This document shows positions 1 to 7,997 of a stretch of DNA of 54,155 nt, in pieces; the first letter of the stretch is position 1; each line of letters starts with the position of its first letter. The translations under genes and the position numbers were made by a program. The notes below the pieces were generated by a model. It did not search any database. It had not been told where the DNA came from and worked only from the letters and a program-made list of their open reading frames with translations. The stretch is from Nitriliruptoraceae bacterium (lineage in GTDB: Bacteria > Actinomycetota > Nitriliruptoria > Nitriliruptorales > Nitriliruptoraceae). The stretch is taken from NCBI GenBank assembly GCA_020832455.1, contig JAFIEQ010000007.1, positions 1 through 54,155 of the forward strand. Direction: 5' to 3'.

Positions 1-96
1 CCCCCCCCCCCCCGCCCGCCGGGCCCCCACCCCCCCCCCCCCCCCCCCGCCGGCCGCGGGCGGCGGCGGCCGCCGCGCGCCCCCCCCCCCCCCCCC
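1..96. other. Low-complexity C/G contig-edge sequence
   Basis: Bases 1-96 consist only of C and G runs apart from one A, followed abruptly by ordinary coding sequence. Such a run at the very edge, entering the middle of a transporter gene, looks like a sequencing or assembly artefact rather than genomic DNA. Confidence 0.8.
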
Positions 97-1443
97 ACGC
101 TGGGGATCACCAGTCTGTCCGTCATCGCGGTCTTCCTCGACACCACCGTGCTGTTCGTCGCGTTCCCGGCCATCGGCGCCGACTTCCCGACCTCGGACCC
201 CGCGGGGCTGTCCTGGATCCTCAACGGCTACACGATCGTGTTCGCCGCCCTGCTCGTCCCGGCGGGCAAGACGGCGGACCGCTTCGGGCACCGGACCACC
301 TTCCTGATCGGGTCGGTCGTGTTCACGGTGTCCGCCCTGGCATGCGCCGTGGCGCCGAGCCCGGAGGTGCTGATCGCCTGCCGCATCCCCCAGGCCATGG
401 GCGCCGCCATGCTGGTCCCGTCCTCGTTGGCGCTGCTGCTGCGTGCGACCCCTCGATCGCTGATCCCGGTCGCGCTGGCGATGTGGGGCGCGACCGGCGC
501 GGTGGCAGGAGCGCTCGGACCCACCCTCGGCGCGACCATCATCGAGTTCGTCGGCTGGCGCGGGGTGTTCCTCATCCACCTCCCCGTCGGTGCGGTCACG
601 GTGTGGCTCGGGCGTCGCCACCTGGAGGGGTCAGGCGATCCGACGACGCAGCTGCCGGCACCGCTCGGCGTGCTCCTGCTCGTCATCGGGTCCTCCACGG
701 TGACGCTGGCGATCGTTCGCGCCGGCACGTGGGTACCGACCCGCACGTTGACGACCCTGGCGACCGGTCTGGTCGTGCTCGGCGCGTTCGTGGTGCACCA
801 GCGGCGGACCCCGGCGCCGACGATGGATCCCGTCCTGTTCGCCTCCCGCAACTTCCGCTGGGCGAACGGCGCCTCGCTGGTCTTCGGTGCCGCGTTCTCC
901 GCGATGTTCCTGGCGAGCATCCTGTTCCTCACCCAGGTGTGGGGGTGGACGATCCTCCAGGCGGGACTCGGATCGGCCCCCGGACCCCTGCTGGTCGCCG
1001 CGCTCGCCCCGTTCCTCGGCCGGCTGGCCGCGCGCGTCGGACAGCGGCCGCTCATCCTGCTCGGCGGCGTGCTCTGCGCGTCCGGCGGCCTGTGGCGGGT
1101 GGTGTTCCTGACGACCGAGGCCCGTTACGCGGCGGACTTCCTGCCCTCCATGGTGCTCGGCGGCGTCGGGGTCGCGCTCTGTCTCCCACAGCTCTCGAGC
1201 GTCATCGGGCAGTCGCTGCCTGCGGACCGGCTCGGGGTCGGCGGGGCGACCAACCAGGCCATCCGGCAGTTCGGCGGGACGCTGGGTGTCGCCATGGCCA
1301 TCGGCCTGATCGCCCAGCCGAGCTCCCTCGCGGATGCGCTCCTGCGCTTCGATCGGGTGTGGTGGATGATCGCCGTCGGTGGCCTGGTGACGACGCTGCT
1401 GTGCCTGCCGCTGCGGACGCGACCACCGCAGAGGAGCCGTTGA
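97..1443 (+). CDS. MFS drug exporter, DHA2/EmrB-like, 5' truncated
   Basis: Major facilitator superfamily multidrug efflux pump of the inner membrane, proton-driven. The open frame is already running at base 97. The first visible helix carries the DHA2 signature LDTTVLFVAFP, so a nearby GTG at 148 is not the true start and the N-terminus is lost in the noisy edge. The loop between helices 2 and 3 has the MFS motif GKTADRFGHR, and a motif-C-like stretch GAVAGALGPTLGA follows in helix 5. About 450 residues remain, with roughly twelve hydrophobic segments. The gene converges on a TetR regulator four bases downstream, which is its most likely local regulator. Substrate is unknown. Confidence 0.85.
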   Translation, partial: TLGITSLSVIAVFLDTTVLFVAFPAIGADFPTSDPAGLSWILNGYTIVFAALLVPAGKTADRFGHRTTFLIGSVVFTVSALACAVAPSPEVLIACRIPQAMGAAMLVPSSLALLLRATPRSLIPVALAMWGATGAVAGALGPTLGATIIEFVGWRGVFLIHLPVGAVTVWLGRRHLEGSGDPTTQLPAPLGVLLLVIGSSTVTLAIVRAGTWVPTRTLTTLATGLVVLGAFVVHQRRTPAPTMDPVLFASRNFRWANGASLVFGAAFSAMFLASILFLTQVWGWTILQAGLGSAPGPLLVAALAPFLGRLAARVGQRPLILLGGVLCASGGLWRVVFLTTEARYAADFLPSMVLGGVGVALCLPQLSSVIGQSLPADRLGVGGATNQAIRQFGGTLGVAMAIGLIAQPSSLADALLRFDRVWWMIAVGGLVTTLLCLPLRTRPPQRSR

Positions 1444-1447
1444 CGGG

Positions 1448-2098
1448 TCAGGGCGTGATCCCGGCGGCCGCGAACAGGGTGGTCCCGAAGGCCCCCAGCG
1501 CCGCTGCGGTCGCCTGCTCCGGGGGCACCGACGTGACGCGCTCGTCGAGGTGGCCCGCGAGCCAGAGGGTCGCGAAGCCGTGGACCACCGACCATGCCCC
1601 GCTCGCCGCGTGCATCAGCTCGGGGTCGTCGCGCTGCAGGTCGCGACGCACCTCCAGCACGGCGGCGTAGAGCTGCTCGAAGGCCTCCTCGGTCGCGGCC
1701 TGGTAGAGCGGATCGTCGGTGTGCAACTGCTCGGAGCCGAACATCACCGTGAACCGGGCCGGCTGCTCGACGGCGAAGGCGACGTAGGCGACGGCCAAGC
1801 GCCCGAGCGTGTCGGTCAACAGCCGCAGGGCGTCCACACCGCCGGGGTCCGCCGCCTGCGTCCGCGCCGCGGCCATGCGCGTGGCCATCTCGTGCATGCC
1901 CTCGGTCGCGTAGGCGGTGAGCAAGCCGGCCTTGTCCCCGAAGTGGTGCGCGGGCGCCGCGTGACTGACCCCGGCACGGCGGGCGACCTCGCGCAGGGTC
2001 AGTGCCGCCGCGCCGCGTTCGCGGACGACCTCGTCGACCGCGGCGAGCAGCGCAGCCGGGAGATCCCCGTGGTGGTAGGGGCGGTCGTCGGGGGCCAT
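1448..2098 (-). CDS. TetR-family transcriptional repressor
   Basis: DNA-binding repressor of about 216 residues. The N-terminal helix-turn-helix reads LTLREVARRAGVSHAAPAHHFGDKAGLL, written here only as a location (about residues 30-60); it is typical of TetR proteins with a WHG-type ligand domain. I chose the ATG at 2098 because GAGGAG lies seven bases upstream; a GTG at 2149 would add 17 residues, and a TATGAT -10-like box just before it would make that version nearly leaderless. It sits between the convergent MFS exporter and the divergent MMPL exporter, so it may control either or both. The ligand is not predictable. Confidence 0.85.
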   Translation of the reverse strand: MAPDDRPYHHGDLPAALLAAVDEVVRERGAAALTLREVARRAGVSHAAPAHHFGDKAGLLTAYATEGMHEMATRMAAARTQAADPGGVDALRLLTDTLGRLAVAYVAFAVEQPARFTVMFGSEQLHTDDPLYQAATEEAFEQLYAAVLEVRRDLQRDDPELMHAASGAWSVVHGFATLWLAGHLDERVTSVPPEQATAAALGAFGTTLFAAAGITP

Positions 2099-2263
2099 GC
2101 CCGGCTCCTCGTCGCTCGGCTCGTCGCGGCTCGGTGGGGAGCGTGTCACCTCGAGCTGCGATCATATCTTGACATCGGCAAGACGTCCGGGCAATCTGTC
2201 CGCTGTCAGGATCGTCCGCGGTGCCGCCGGCCCCGCTCCCGGCTCCGCCCACAAGGATCGACC
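2099..2263. promoter_or_regulatory. Divergent TetR/MMPL promoter region
   Basis: The region between the TetR gene and the RND exporter holds TTGACA at 2169-2174 (a -35-like box for the exporter), a TATGAT box on the minus strand at 2161-2166, and an inverted repeat TCTTG-N7-CAAGA at 2167-2183 between them. The dyad is a candidate TetR operator. AAGGA at 2253-2257 is the exporter's ribosome-binding site. The operator role is inferred from position only. Confidence 0.45.
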
Positions 2264-5026
2264 GTGCCCACTGCTCCTCCGCTCCCTCCCCGGGGGAGCG
2301 TCTCCCCCCGCTCCCCTGGCTCCCCCGGGGAGGTTCGCCCCGCCGGACCGGTCGCCCGGTTCGCCGGGTTCACCGCCCGCCACGCAGGCGCCGTCGTCGT
2401 CGCTGCCGTGACGCTCACCGCGCTGCTCGCCGTGCCGTTCCTGACGTCCGGCTCCGAGGAGATCGCCTCCCAGGAGCCGGCGGGCGCGGTGTTCGACGCA
2501 CGCGACGCCCTCGACGAACGGTTCGGCGGTGACGTCATCGCCTGGAACCTCGTGATGGAGGCGAACGACGGGCAGATCCTCGACCGCGACGGTCTGCTGG
2601 CGTTGCGCGAGCGCATCGAGACGCTGCAGGGCGATCCGGTCGTCGGGCCGACCCTGCTCGAGCGGACCGATCCGGTGACCGGCCAGCGCGCCATCGGCGT
2701 GCAGACCATCGGCGACGCCATCGACGGGACCCTGCGCCAGGCCGGGCTCGGTGGACTGGACGGCGCCGACGACGCGGCCGTCGCCACGGTGGCCGGGCAG
2801 ATCATCGACGAGCGTGGGCCCGGCGCCCTGGGTGTCTCCGTGCAGGCCACCCGCGACGAGGACTCCGGGTGGTGGACCTCCCCGGCACTGGTCATCACGG
2901 TGCTGGCCGACACGGCCGCCATCGACGGTGCGATCGACGCCGATGGCGATACGGACGTGCTGGCGGTCGAGGCGGCCGCCCGCGCGGTCGAGGCCGTGCT
3001 CGACGGCGGTGACGATCTCGATGCGTTCGGGATCATCCTCGACCAGAACCTCACCGCGGGCGAGCAGGGCGAGGCCGCCGGGCCCTACATCGGGTTCACG
3101 GTGCTGACCGCGATCGTGCTGGTCGGCGTGGCGTTCAGCAGCTACTGGACGCTGGCGGTCGTCGGTGCCGGCCTGATCGCGCTGCTGGTCTGGCTCGAGG
3201 GGATCAGCAACCTGATCGGGCTCGCCGACGACCAGATCCTGGCGACCATCGTGCCGATCGCCATGATCGCGTTCGGGGTCGACTACGCCTTCCACGCGGT
3301 CGGCCGCTACCGCGAGGAGCGGGCCGCCCAGCACGACCACCAGCGGGACGACCACGAGCGCGCCCTGGCCCGCGGACTCGCCGGGGTCACGCCCGCGTTG
3401 CTGCTCGCGCTCGGGACCGGCGCGTTCGCGTTCCTCGCCAACGCCATCAGCGGGATCCAGTCGATCACCCAGTTCGGGATCGCCGCCGCGATCGCGCTGA
3501 CCGCCGCCTACCTCGTGCTCGGCATCGTGGTCCCCGTGGCGGTCGCCCTGATCGAACGGCACGTCGAGGACCGCCCGGTCCCCGGTGGACGGGTCCTGGG
3601 CGTCGGTGCGGGGCTCGCCGCGGCAGCGACGGCGATGGCTGCGGTGCTGTTCGTGGTCTTCCTCGATCCGGCCATCGGACTCGGGCTGCTGGCCGCCTAC
3701 CTCGTCGTCTTCCTGCTCGTCCCGGCGCTGCTCATCGGTCGGCGGGCCCCCGTCGACGTGGGCTCGAGCGTCGCGTTCACCGCGAGCAAGGTCGCCACCG
3801 GCCGATCCGACGACCGCCACGCCGGCATGCGCGAGCCGGAACCCGCACCGCCCACCGACGGACGCATCGCCGCCGCGATCGGACGGGCCGTGTCGGTCGT
3901 GGCTGCCCGCCGCATCATCGTGCTGCCGCTCGCGGCCGTCCTGACCGGCATCGCCGCGGTCTCCGCGGTGCAGGTCCCCACCGCCTTCGACGTCGAGGAC
4001 TTCTTCACCTCCGACTCCGGGTTCGTGGTCGGCATCGAGAAGGTCGAGGAACACATCGGGGACCAGGGCGGGGAGCCTGCCGACGTCTACATCTCCACCG
4101 ACCTCGACGATCCGGCGGCGGTCGCCGCCGTCACCGACTTCGTCGCCGAGGTGGCCGCGCTCGACACCGACCTGCTGGCACGCAGCAGCGACGGCTCGGT
4201 CGCGATCGACGCCGAGGCGCTCACCGTGCTGGCCGGGACCTCGAGCCTGTCGCCGCTGGAGGCGTCCCAGCTGCTGGCGCCGGCCGACGACGACGGCTAC
4301 GAGGCGATCCGGTTCGAGCTCGGCCTGGTCGGCACCCGCGCCCAGGAGAACGTCGAGGCGACCCGCGACCTGCTGGACCCGATGGTCGCGGACCTCCAGG
4401 AGACCCTGGAGCAGCGCCACCCGGGCTCACAGGCCGTGCTGACCGGTGGTCCGATCATCCGGCAGGCCAGCCTGGATGCGGTCAGCGACTCGCTGCAGAC
4501 CTCCATCCCGATCGCGGTGCTGCTGTGTCTGCTGATCGCCTGGGGGGTGATGCGTTCGCTGCGCTACGCGGTGGTGAGCCTGGTGCCGATCCTGCTGGTC
4601 ATCGCGTGGCTCTACGGGTTCATGAACGTCGCCGGGTTCAGCGTCAACCTCGTCACCGGCACGATCGGTGCGATCTCCGTCGGGGTGGGCATCGCCTACG
4701 CGATCCACTTCACGATGCGCTACCGGCAGGAACTGCGCACGGCGCTCTCCCGGATGGAGGCGCTGCACGCCGCCGCGGTCGGGACCGGGCTCGCCCTGGT
4801 CGGCTCGACGGTGTCGAGCGTGGCCGGCTTCGCGATCCTGGCCTTCGCGCCGATGCCGCTGTTCGCCAACTACGGGCTGCTGACCGCGATCATGATCGTG
4901 CTCGCGCTGCTCTCCAGCCTGCTCGTGCTGCCTGGCCTGCTCCTGCTCGTCAGCCAGGAGCCGGTCGGACCGGAAGAGCCCGGCGCGACCGACCTGCAGG
5001 GCGAGCCGGTCGGCGCGATGCAGTGA
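2264..5026 (+). CDS. MMPL/RND-family transporter
   Basis: Inner-membrane RND-superfamily exporter of about 920 residues. It has the duplicated RND architecture: a first helix near residues 40-60, a large extracytoplasmic loop, five or six helices, then a second copy from about residue 545. Conserved membrane acidic motifs appear as AFGVDYAFH in the first half and VGVGIAYAIHF in the second. The frame is open from 1550, but that part is antisense to the TetR gene. The GTG at 2264, six bases after AAGGA, is the credible start. It resembles hydrophobe exporters of actinobacteria and haloarchaea. The substrate (lipid, hopanoid, drug) cannot be told. The 3' end meets the convergent hydrolase with a nine-base gap. 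Confidence 0.88.
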   Translation: MPTAPPLPPRGSVSPRSPGSPGEVRPAGPVARFAGFTARHAGAVVVAAVTLTALLAVPFLTSGSEEIASQEPAGAVFDARDALDERFGGDVIAWNLVMEANDGQILDRDGLLALRERIETLQGDPVVGPTLLERTDPVTGQRAIGVQTIGDAIDGTLRQAGLGGLDGADDAAVATVAGQIIDERGPGALGVSVQATRDEDSGWWTSPALVITVLADTAAIDGAIDADGDTDVLAVEAAARAVEAVLDGGDDLDAFGIILDQNLTAGEQGEAAGPYIGFTVLTAIVLVGVAFSSYWTLAVVGAGLIALLVWLEGISNLIGLADDQILATIVPIAMIAFGVDYAFHAVGRYREERAAQHDHQRDDHERALARGLAGVTPALLLALGTGAFAFLANAISGIQSITQFGIAAAIALTAAYLVLGIVVPVAVALIERHVEDRPVPGGRVLGVGAGLAAAATAMAAVLFVVFLDPAIGLGLLAAYLVVFLLVPALLIGRRAPVDVGSSVAFTASKVATGRSDDRHAGMREPEPAPPTDGRIAAAIGRAVSVVAARRIIVLPLAAVLTGIAAVSAVQVPTAFDVEDFFTSDSGFVVGIEKVEEHIGDQGGEPADVYISTDLDDPAAVAAVTDFVAEVAALDTDLLARSSDGSVAIDAEALTVLAGTSSLSPLEASQLLAPADDDGYEAIRFELGLVGTRAQENVEATRDLLDPMVADLQETLEQRHPGSQAVLTGGPIIRQASLDAVSDSLQTSIPIAVLLCLLIAWGVMRSLRYAVVSLVPILLVIAWLYGFMNVAGFSVNLVTGTIGAISVGVGIAYAIHFTMRYRQELRTALSRMEALHAAAVGTGLALVGSTVSSVAGFAILAFAPMPLFANYGLLTAIMIVLALLSSLLVLPGLLLLVSQEPVGPEEPGATDLQGEPVGAMQ

Positions 5027-5039
5027 CCACCGCGGTCAC
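5023..5039. terminator. Small dyad between convergent genes
   Basis: GTGACC-ACCGC-GGTCAC is a perfect 6-bp inverted repeat overlapping the stop codon of the RND exporter and just beyond the stop of the opposing hydrolase. It could be a bidirectional terminator. There is no T-tract, so the call is weak. Confidence 0.3.
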
Positions 5040-7192
5040 CGGCCCAACGCGATCCGTTCCACCCGGACCGCGCCGCTGACCCCGGGTTCGAACACGAGCC
5101 GGACCTCCCGCAGATCGCCGAGGGTCCCGGGGACCGCCACCCGGAACGTCTGGGACATGCCCTCGGCACCGCCACCGACCGCGTCGGGCAGGGGCGAACG
5201 CAGCCGTCGCGGCGCGGGCGCCGTCGGGACGCCGCCGTCCAGCGACGCCCGTTCGACCGCACCCTCGACGTCGACCAGCTCGACCGACAGCTCGATCGGA
5301 CCCGGTGTCACCTCGATGTCGACGACGCTCCCGCGGGCATCGGCGATGTCGAGCACCAACGTCGAGGTGTCCGCTGCCTCGACCGTGTCGGGGAGCCGGA
5401 TCGTGTACGTGGGCGGCGACTCCGACCCCGACTCCCACCCGAGCACGACGCCGTTGGCGTCGTGGCCGCCCCAGCGCAGGGGCACCGGCTCCTCGCGCCA
5501 GACCGTGAAGCCCGCACCCTCGATGGTGGCACCGGGCAGGGTGGCGGTGGTCGGGTCCACGTCCTCACGGAAGTCGGCGAGCACGGTCTGGGTGCTGTCG
5601 GCGGTACGGGTCAGCAGACGGGTGGTCCCGCTCCAGCTGGGGTCGTCGGGGGCAGCCAGGACCTCCAACGCGGTCACGTCGTCGCGCAGGGTCGCCCCGA
5701 GGAACGCGGTGATGGCGGTGCGTGCATCGAGGCGCTGGTCCCGGCCGGGGACCAGCGCATCCGTCTCGAGCAGCCGTCCGGCCACGCCGGGCAGGTCGTA
5801 GCGTCCCCAGACGGTGTTGAACTGCCCGTGGTTCGCGTCCTCGAGGTAGAGGGCGGCCTTCGAGGCGAAGCGCTGCCCGCTGAAGGTGGTCCGCTCGTAC
5901 TGACGGAGCCCGACGAAGGAGGAGACGTCGCCGTCGCGCCCGCCGTGCAGGGTGAGGTAGCTGACGTCGTCCAGCGTGGTGCGGCGTCCCGCTGGTGCGT
6001 ACTGGCCGTCGATCGGGGCGATCGCGATCACCGCGTCGATCCCGAACCCGGTCGCGAGCGGCACCGTCGCATCCTCGGGGTAGCGGCCGAGCCGGTCGAA
6101 CAGGGCCGCGTGGGCGACCGCCTCGCCGCCGCGGGAATGGCCGATCAGCGCGATGCGATCGAGGTCGACGGTGCCGGACAGGGGCCCGTCCCCCTCGCGC
6201 TGCCAGCCCTCCCAGAGGCGGAGGTGCTCGAGCAGCATCCACGCGCGGGCGTCGTTCTCGTCGCCGAGGTCGAAGCCACGCGTGACCGACACGTTGAGGA
6301 AGGTCTGGTCGACCGATGCGACGACGTAGCCGTGCGACGCGAGGTCCTCGGCCAACCACGCGTAGCCCTCGTCCGAGGCCACCTCCATCGGGTGGTTGCC
6401 GTGCACCATCAGCACCAGGGGCGAGGGCTCGTCGCGTTCGGGGAGCCAGACGGTGGCGTTGCGGGGCAGCCGGTCGGGCCCGAACCCCCAGTAGCGGGTC
6501 CGCAGGTTCCCGCGCCACCCCGACCAGTTGTCGAGGAACGCGGTGCCGTCGACGCCCTGCGTGACGACGTCGACCTCCGCGCCGAACACCGCCCGGTGGG
6601 GGTGCTCCCCCGAGCCGTAGGTCACGGTGCGCACGGCGTGGGGCCCGGTCGGATCCAGGTCGTTCTCGTCAGCGGGAGCCCGCGGCAGGCCCAACCACAG
6701 CGGCACGGCCACCAGGCCGAGCACGCCGACGCCGAGGCAGCACGACGCCAGGACCCGCCGGCGTCCGGCGACGCGCGGCGGTCGCAGGCTCGCGATCGCC
6801 GCGCCGACCAGCCCACCCGAGACGAGGAAGACCGCCGCGATGACCAGGCCGGCCGGGGTGCCCGGGACCACGAACACGGCCCCCACGGCCACCAGACCGA
6901 CCACCCCGACCGCGAGCGGTCGGGCCGGGATCCAGCGCAGGAGCCGCACGACTCCGAGCAGCAGCGCCGCGGCCAGACCGATGGCGACCCAGCCGAGGAC
7001 GATCGCCGTCGCCGCGTCCGCCACGATGCCGCGTCCGCTGGTCAGCATCGTGCCGACGGCAACCAGCCCGGCGGTGATGGCGACGATCAGCCCGGTGCTC
7101 GCCCCACGCCACGCGCGCTCCCCCGGCCGCAGGTCCCGGCGGAACCGACGCCAGGCGTCACGTCGGGCCCGCAGTCCCCCGCGACCATCCAT
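5036..7192 (-). CDS. Membrane-anchored alpha/beta hydrolase
   Basis: A 718-residue protein with three parts. The first ~180 residues contain five or so hydrophobic helices. The middle (about 220-530) is an alpha/beta hydrolase like the chlorophyllase/PAF-acetylhydrolase group: oxyanion-loop sequence LMVHGNHP, nucleophile elbow GHSRGG, and a late DANHGQF histidine. The last ~160 residues look like a beta-sandwich, possibly carbohydrate- or lipid-binding. The catalytic domain probably faces outside. Substrate unknown; an esterase or lipase activity is inferred from the nucleophile motif. The start is the ATG at 7192. The gene lies 118 bases downstream of the IMPACT-family gene on the same strand. 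Confidence 0.8.
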   Translation of the reverse strand: MDGRGGLRARRDAWRRFRRDLRPGERAWRGASTGLIVAITAGLVAVGTMLTSGRGIVADAATAIVLGWVAIGLAAALLLGVVRLLRWIPARPLAVGVVGLVAVGAVFVVPGTPAGLVIAAVFLVSGGLVGAAIASLRPPRVAGRRRVLASCCLGVGVLGLVAVPLWLGLPRAPADENDLDPTGPHAVRTVTYGSGEHPHRAVFGAEVDVVTQGVDGTAFLDNWSGWRGNLRTRYWGFGPDRLPRNATVWLPERDEPSPLVLMVHGNHPMEVASDEGYAWLAEDLASHGYVVASVDQTFLNVSVTRGFDLGDENDARAWMLLEHLRLWEGWQREGDGPLSGTVDLDRIALIGHSRGGEAVAHAALFDRLGRYPEDATVPLATGFGIDAVIAIAPIDGQYAPAGRRTTLDDVSYLTLHGGRDGDVSSFVGLRQYERTTFSGQRFASKAALYLEDANHGQFNTVWGRYDLPGVAGRLLETDALVPGRDQRLDARTAITAFLGATLRDDVTALEVLAAPDDPSWSGTTRLLTRTADSTQTVLADFREDVDPTTATLPGATIEGAGFTVWREEPVPLRWGGHDANGVVLGWESGSESPPTYTIRLPDTVEAADTSTLVLDIADARGSVVDIEVTPGPIELSVELVDVEGAVERASLDGGVPTAPAPRRLRSPLPDAVGGGAEGMSQTFRVAVPGTLGDLREVRLVFEPGVSGAVRVERIALGR

Positions 7193-7310
7193 CCCACGTC
7201 GCCCACCGGATCAGGGGCTCGCCGCCCGTTCGTCGGTCCGGAGCCAAGCACGTCCACCGCAGCCGGGCCAGCGGATGCCCGGCGGCGCCGACCGACGGTG
7301 GATGCGCTGC

Positions 7311-7997
7311 TCAGCGACTCCGGACCCGGCGCAGTCCCGTCCCGTGCGCATCGAGCACCAACGACGCGTCCAGGCTGGCGACGAACGAGGCCAGCGCGGC
7401 GGCCCGCGCGCCCGGCACGCTGAGCACGAACCGGGCCCCGGCGGCGTCGTGGCTCGGCGGATCGAGGTGCAGGCCGAGGGCGCCGGACGCCACCTCGCGG
7501 TGCAGCAGGTGCTCGACACGGCCGAGGTCGCGGTGTGGGACGTGCAGCGCGAAACGCACCACCTCGATCCGTCCGACGCGTCGCGCGGCAGCGACGCCCG
7601 CCCGGGTCGCGTCGGTGTAGGCACGGACCAGGCCGCCCGCCCCGAGCTTCGTGCCACCGAACCAGCGCACGACCACGGCGACGACGTCGGTGAGCTCCGC
7701 CCCGACGAGCACGGCCAGCATCGGAGCGCCGGCGGTCCCGGCCGGCTCCCCGTCGTCGCTCGATCGGTGCCGGTCGCCGTACAGCCCCGTCACCATCGCC
7801 GCGCAGTGGTGCGAGGCGTCGGGGTGGGCGCGGCGCTGGGCGTCCACCACGTCCGCGGCGTCGTCCAGGTCGTCGATCGGCGTGAGCACGGCCAGGAAGC
7901 GGGAGCGCTCGACCTCGATGGCGGCCTCGACCGGACGATCGATCGTGTCCAACGGCGGGTCGGGTCGGTGGGCCCCACTCGCACCAGCCCCACTCAC
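7311..7997 (-). CDS. yigZ: IMPACT/YigZ (UPF0029) family protein
   Basis: A 228-residue YigZ-like protein. The N-terminal UPF0029 domain has the typical ERSRFLA, SDDGEPAGTAG and VVRWFGGTKLGAGGL motifs; a C-terminal ferredoxin-like domain follows. The eukaryotic homologue IMPACT acts on the GCN1/GCN2 stress pathway, while the bacterial role remains poorly defined. The GTG start at 7997 forms a GTGA overlap with the stop of the upstream MocR gene, so the two are translationally coupled. The frame continues upstream to 8573 but only as antisense-like noise inside the MocR gene. Confidence 0.9.
   Translation of the reverse strand: MSGAGASGAHRPDPPLDTIDRPVEAAIEVERSRFLAVLTPIDDLDDAADVVDAQRRAHPDASHHCAAMVTGLYGDRHRSSDDGEPAGTAGAPMLAVLVGAELTDVVAVVVRWFGGTKLGAGGLVRAYTDATRAGVAAARRVGRIEVVRFALHVPHRDLGRVEHLLHREVASGALGLHLDPPSHDAAGARFVLSVPGARAAALASFVASLDASLVLDAHGTGLRRVRSR

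Noticed and set aside
1550-2263. Upstream extension of the MMPL frame
   Set aside because: Lies antisense to the TetR gene; the protein there is not transporter-like, and GTG 2264 has a ribosome-binding site.
2162-4420. Long minus-strand open frame under the MMPL gene
   Set aside because: Charge-rich shadow of the exporter frame; the plus strand encodes a recognisable protein.
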